From the NCBI GenBank assembly GCA_946479185.1, contig CAMLFF010000121.1:1-8767 (forward strand): a stretch of DNA of 8,767 bases, given 5' to 3'. Source of the stretch: an uncultured Sphingobium sp. (GTDB lineage Bacteria > Pseudomonadota > Alphaproteobacteria > Sphingomonadales > Sphingomonadaceae). Shown here one piece after another: positions 6,566-8,767 of the stretch (its first letter is position 1; the number at the start of each line of letters is the position of its first letter). The notes under the pieces are model-generated. The model worked only from the letters and a program-made list of their open reading frames with translations. It ran no database searches and was not told the DNA's origin. The translations under genes were made by a program, and so were the position numbers.

Positions 6566-6844
6566 TTAATTAAACAGCGACTTGATCCGGTTCCAAAGCC
6601 GTGTGCGCAGGGGCTTTGGAATCTCCACTACGATGCCCCGCGCCCGCGCCGCCTTATTCAGGTCGCGCGTCAACGCCCGTAATTGCCTGTCATTCAACGC
6701 CATCGACACACGATGATAGCCGCCGCCCATCCCGCTTTCGGCAATGTTGAGGGTCACGATTACGCCATGCGTGGATCCGCGTCGCTCCCAATCCAGCAGG
6801 GCGCCGGAAATATCCTGTTTCCGGCGGGGTAGATGCTCGTTCAT
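6566..6844 (-). CDS. Hypothetical 92-residue protein
   Basis: I do not recognise this protein. It has 92 residues, no signal peptide, no membrane segment and no cysteine. A polar N-terminus (MNEHLPRRKQ) is followed by a probable beta-rich part (GVIVTLNIAES, 27-37; HRVSMALN, 44-51), a basic helix (DRQLRALTRDLNKAARARG, 52-70) and a basic tail ending in WNRIKSLFN. The ribosome site GAGGA sits about 6 nt before the ATG at 6844 on the minus strand, and codon use resembles the neighbours, so it is probably a real gene. It is convergent with the PRISE reductase gene, with 4 nt between stop codons and no terminator in that gap, and divergent from the transglutaminase/amidoligase gene 200 nt away. Size and strong positive charge would allow nucleic-acid binding, but that is only a guess. 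Confidence 0.65.
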   Translation of the reverse strand: MNEHLPRRKQDISGALLDWERRGSTHGVIVTLNIAESGMGGGYHRVSMALNDRQLRALTRDLNKAARARGIVVEIPKPLRTRLWNRIKSLFN

Positions 6845-6988
6845 GTCGTCCTCAGTTGCGTCGCCCGAGATGTGGGTCTTGGGCAGGCTTTGTTAACTTT
6901 TTGGAAAGCGCGGGATGAGCCGTTGCACTTTTCTCCTCGCTTCACGCGGTGGAGGGGCGCTCATTACGCATGAATTTGCAACCGACCA

Positions 6989-7041
6989 GCGCAATGCGAT
7001 GATTGGCTATTGCGCATTGCACAATATTTGCGTTGATTGCG
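6989..7041. promoter_or_regulatory. TTGCG/CGCAA motif cluster with 19-bp palindrome
   Basis: The last 55 nt before the transglutaminase/amidoligase start hold GCGCAATGCG (6989-6998), TATTGCGCATTGCACAATA (7008-7026) and TTGCG at 7028-7032 and 7037-7041. The middle one is a palindrome centred on 7017 with only one mismatched base pair (7013/7021). CGCATTGC (7013-7020) also forms an exact 8-bp inverted repeat with GCAATGCG (6991-6998). The region is AT-richer than its surroundings. It could be an operator for a dimeric regulator or part of the promoter; no sigma-factor consensus was convincing here. Confidence 0.35.
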
Positions 7042-7044
7042 TGA

Positions 7045-8767
7045 ATGTTGAAAGCCGCTGTCTACCATCGCACAGGCTATTATTATAGCAGGCCCATCAA
7101 GCTCGGGCCGCAGGTCATCAGGCTCAGGCCTGCGCCGCATAGTCGCACCAAAGTGCCCAACTATGCGCTGCGCATCGAGCCGGAAAATCACTTCATCAAC
7201 TGGCAGCAGGATCCGCACGGCAACTGGCAGGCGCGGATCGTGTTCCCGGATCCGGTCGATCGCTTCGTGGTCGAGGTCGATCTGCTGGCCGATCTGGATA
7301 TCATCAATCCGTTCGATTTCTTCGTGGAGCCTTATGCGGAGGAATATCCCTTCCGCTATGATGAGGCACTCTCGCGCGATCTCGCCGCCTATTTCGAAGT
7401 TGAGGAACAGGGGCCGCTGTTTCAGGCGCTCGTCGCCCAGCATGCCGGGCATCAGGGCCGCACGATCGATTTTCTGGTCGATATCAACCGCCAGCTTCAG
7501 CAGCGCGTCGGCTATGTGATTCGCATGGAAACGGGCGTTCAGACGCCGGAAGAGACGCTGCAGGTCCGCACCGGCTCGTGCCGCGATAGCGCCTGGCTGC
7601 TGGTGCAGCTTACCCGCGCGCTGGGCTTCGCTTCGCGCTTCGTCTCGGGCTATTCGATCCAGCTGGTGGCCGATGTCGCGCCTGTCGAAGGTCCCACGGG
7701 CGTCGCGCAGGATGTGGTCGATCTGCATGCCTGGGCTGAAATCTATGTGCCTGGCGCAGGTTGGATCGCGCTCGATGCCACCTCCGGCATGTTCGCGGGC
7801 GAGGGGCACATCCCTCTTTGCGCCACGCCGCATTATCGCTCCGCTTCGCCCATCGAAGGCTTAGCCGAGCCTGCCGAAGTCGATTTCCGCTTCGATATGC
7901 GCGTCTCGCGCATTGCCGAGGCTGTGCGCATCACCAAGCCGTTCACGGATGATCGCTGGGCCGCCGTGCAGGCGCTGGGCGAGAAGGTGGATGCCGATCT
8001 GCTTGCACAGGATGTGCGCCTCACCACTGGCGGCGAGCCGACCTTCGTCGCCGTGCAGGGTGGCGAGGAAGATGAGTGGAATGGCGGCGCTGTCGGCCCG
8101 ACCAAGCAGGGCTATGCCGACAAGCTCACCCGCGCGCTGCGCCGCAAGTTCGCGCCGGGCGGCATGCTTCATCATGGGCAGGGCAAATGGTATCCCGGCG
8201 AAAGCCTGCCCCGCTGGGCCTATGCAATTTATTGGCGCAAGGATGGCGTGCCGGTGTGGCAGGATGAAAATCTGATCGCGCAGGAAGATGGCGAGGGCAA
8301 AAGCGCCACCACGCCGGAAATGGCCGAGCGCTTCCTCGCCGCAATGGCATCCGGGCTTGGTGTTGGCACGGAATTTGTCGCCGCCGTCTATGAAGATGAG
8401 CTGGAATGGGCGCGCAAGGAAGAGGATCTGCCGGTCAATGTGACGGTGGAGGACAATAAGCTCGACGATATCGAGGCGCGCGAGCGGATGAAGAAGGCCT
8501 TTTCGCATGGCCTTGTCCGCCCCGTCGGCTTTGCTTTGCCGATCCAGCGCTGGCAGGCCGCGCAAGCGACACCGCGCTGGATGAGCGAAGTATGGGCTGT
8601 GCGGCGCGGGCGTCTCCATGCCGTGCCGGGCGATAGCTCGCTTGGCTATCGCCTGCCCCTTGGCACCCTGCCTTATGTGCCGCCCGCTGCTTACCCCTAT
8701 ATCCACCCGCGTGACACCAGCGAGCCGCGCGAGCCGCTTGCGGACTATCATGTGCAGGCTGCCGCGC
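7045..8767 (+). CDS. Transglutaminase-like / DUF2126 putative amidoligase giant protein (3' truncated by window edge)
   Basis: This frame is open from ATG 7045 to the window edge (574 codons); family members run to about 1,100 residues, so roughly half is seen. The start [20 protein letters not shown] and the following [16 protein letters not shown] match the usual N-terminus of the family, and an in-frame TGA directly precedes the ATG (7042-7044). No good ribosome site is visible. The N-terminal transglutaminase-like protease part shows PFDFF (89-93) and a complete triad: C179 in RTGSCRD, H228 in DLHAWAE and D244 in ALDATSG. The second part begins near residue 325 with [10 protein letters not shown] (E331) and [15 protein letters not shown] (377-391), signatures of DUF2126, a putative glutamine-synthetase-like amidoligase. 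Related genes often sit with alpha-E proteins, circularly permuted ATP-grasp ligases and a second transglutaminase; such partners would lie beyond the edge. Its substrate is unknown; peptide tagging or amide-bond synthesis is inferred from domains. Confidence 0.92.
   Translation, partial: MLKAAVYHRTGYYYSRPIKLGPQVIRLRPAPHSRTKVPNYALRIEPENHFINWQQDPHGNWQARIVFPDPVDRFVVEVDLLADLDIINPFDFFVEPYAEEYPFRYDEALSRDLAAYFEVEEQGPLFQALVAQHAGHQGRTIDFLVDINRQLQQRVGYVIRMETGVQTPEETLQVRTGSCRDSAWLLVQLTRALGFASRFVSGYSIQLVADVAPVEGPTGVAQDVVDLHAWAEIYVPGAGWIALDATSGMFAGEGHIPLCATPHYRSASPIEGLAEPAEVDFRFDMRVSRIAEAVRITKPFTDDRWAAVQALGEKVDADLLAQDVRLTTGGEPTFVAVQGGEEDEWNGGAVGPTKQGYADKLTRALRRKFAPGGMLHHGQGKWYPGESLPRWAYAIYWRKDGVPVWQDENLIAQEDGEGKSATTPEMAERFLAAMASGLGVGTEFVAAVYEDELEWARKEEDLPVNVTVEDNKLDDIEARERMKKAFSHGLVRPVGFALPIQRWQAAQATPRWMSEVWAVRRGRLHAVPGDSSLGYRLPLGTLPYVPPAAYPYIHPRDTSEPREPLADYHVQAAA

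Noticed and set aside
6898..6924. A possible EcfG promoter (GGAAA then CGTT) upstream of the transglutaminase/amidoligase gene
   Set aside because: The spacer is only 13 nt and the -35 element has a mismatch, so it does not fit the GGAAC-N16/17-CGTT rule.
6964..8751. Two long minus-strand open frames (6964-7833 and 7861-8751) opposite the transglutaminase/amidoligase gene
   Set aside because: The plus strand there encodes a clear catalytic triad and DUF2126 motifs without interruption, so these antisense frames are by-products of its codon use.

Overview
The window is GC-rich, densely coding DNA that looks like a chromosome segment of an alphaproteobacterium, most likely a sphingomonad (Sphingomonadales). 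Four things point there: the protein sequences read like alphaproteobacterial family members; the intergenic hairpin repeat with ACCCCGGA / TCCGGGGT arms is of a kind common in these genomes; a promoter matches the consensus of the alphaproteobacterial general-stress sigma factor EcfG; and the transglutaminase/DUF2126 giant protein is typical of the group. I see no insertion sequence, phage gene, CRISPR array, tRNA or rRNA, and no gene-free stretch over 300 bases.

Layout. (1) Positions 15-3777, plus strand: a prpD-prpC-prpB cluster encoding three 2-methylcitrate cycle enzymes (2-methylcitrate dehydratase, 2-methylcitrate synthase, methylisocitrate lyase), which turn propionyl-CoA plus oxaloacetate into pyruvate plus succinate. 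queH, a tRNA queuosine-maturation gene, follows in the same direction (3830-4510). Each of the three gaps in this run carries a palindromic repeat: two copies of one 36-nt element and one larger composite element. (2) Positions 4515-4705, minus strand: a 42-residue entericidin-type lipoprotein gene with a strong intrinsic terminator. (3) Positions 4915-6561, plus strand: two flavin/nicotinamide oxidoreductase genes, an NADPH-dependent FMN reductase and a PRISE-type (progesterone 5-beta-reductase / iridoid synthase-like) short-chain reductase, probably one operon. The 209-bp divergent gap between (2) and (3) holds a perfect GGAAC-N16-CGTT promoter facing the reductases and a one-mismatch version (GCAAC-N16-CGTT) facing the entericidin gene, so both units may belong to the general stress regulon. 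(4) Positions 6566-6844, minus strand: a 92-residue protein of unknown function, convergent with the reductase operon. (5) From 7045 to the window edge, plus strand: the first 574 codons of a large transglutaminase-like protease plus DUF2126 (putative amidoligase) protein, preceded by a cluster of TTGCG/CGCAA motifs that includes a near-perfect 19-bp palindrome.

Most of the window is ordinary metabolism. The parts that repay a second look are the unannotated entericidin gene with its divergent stress promoters, the bacterial PRISE reductase paired with a flavin reductase, the palindromic repeats in every gap of the prp-queH run, and the candidate operator before the transglutaminase/amidoligase gene, whose biological product is unknown.
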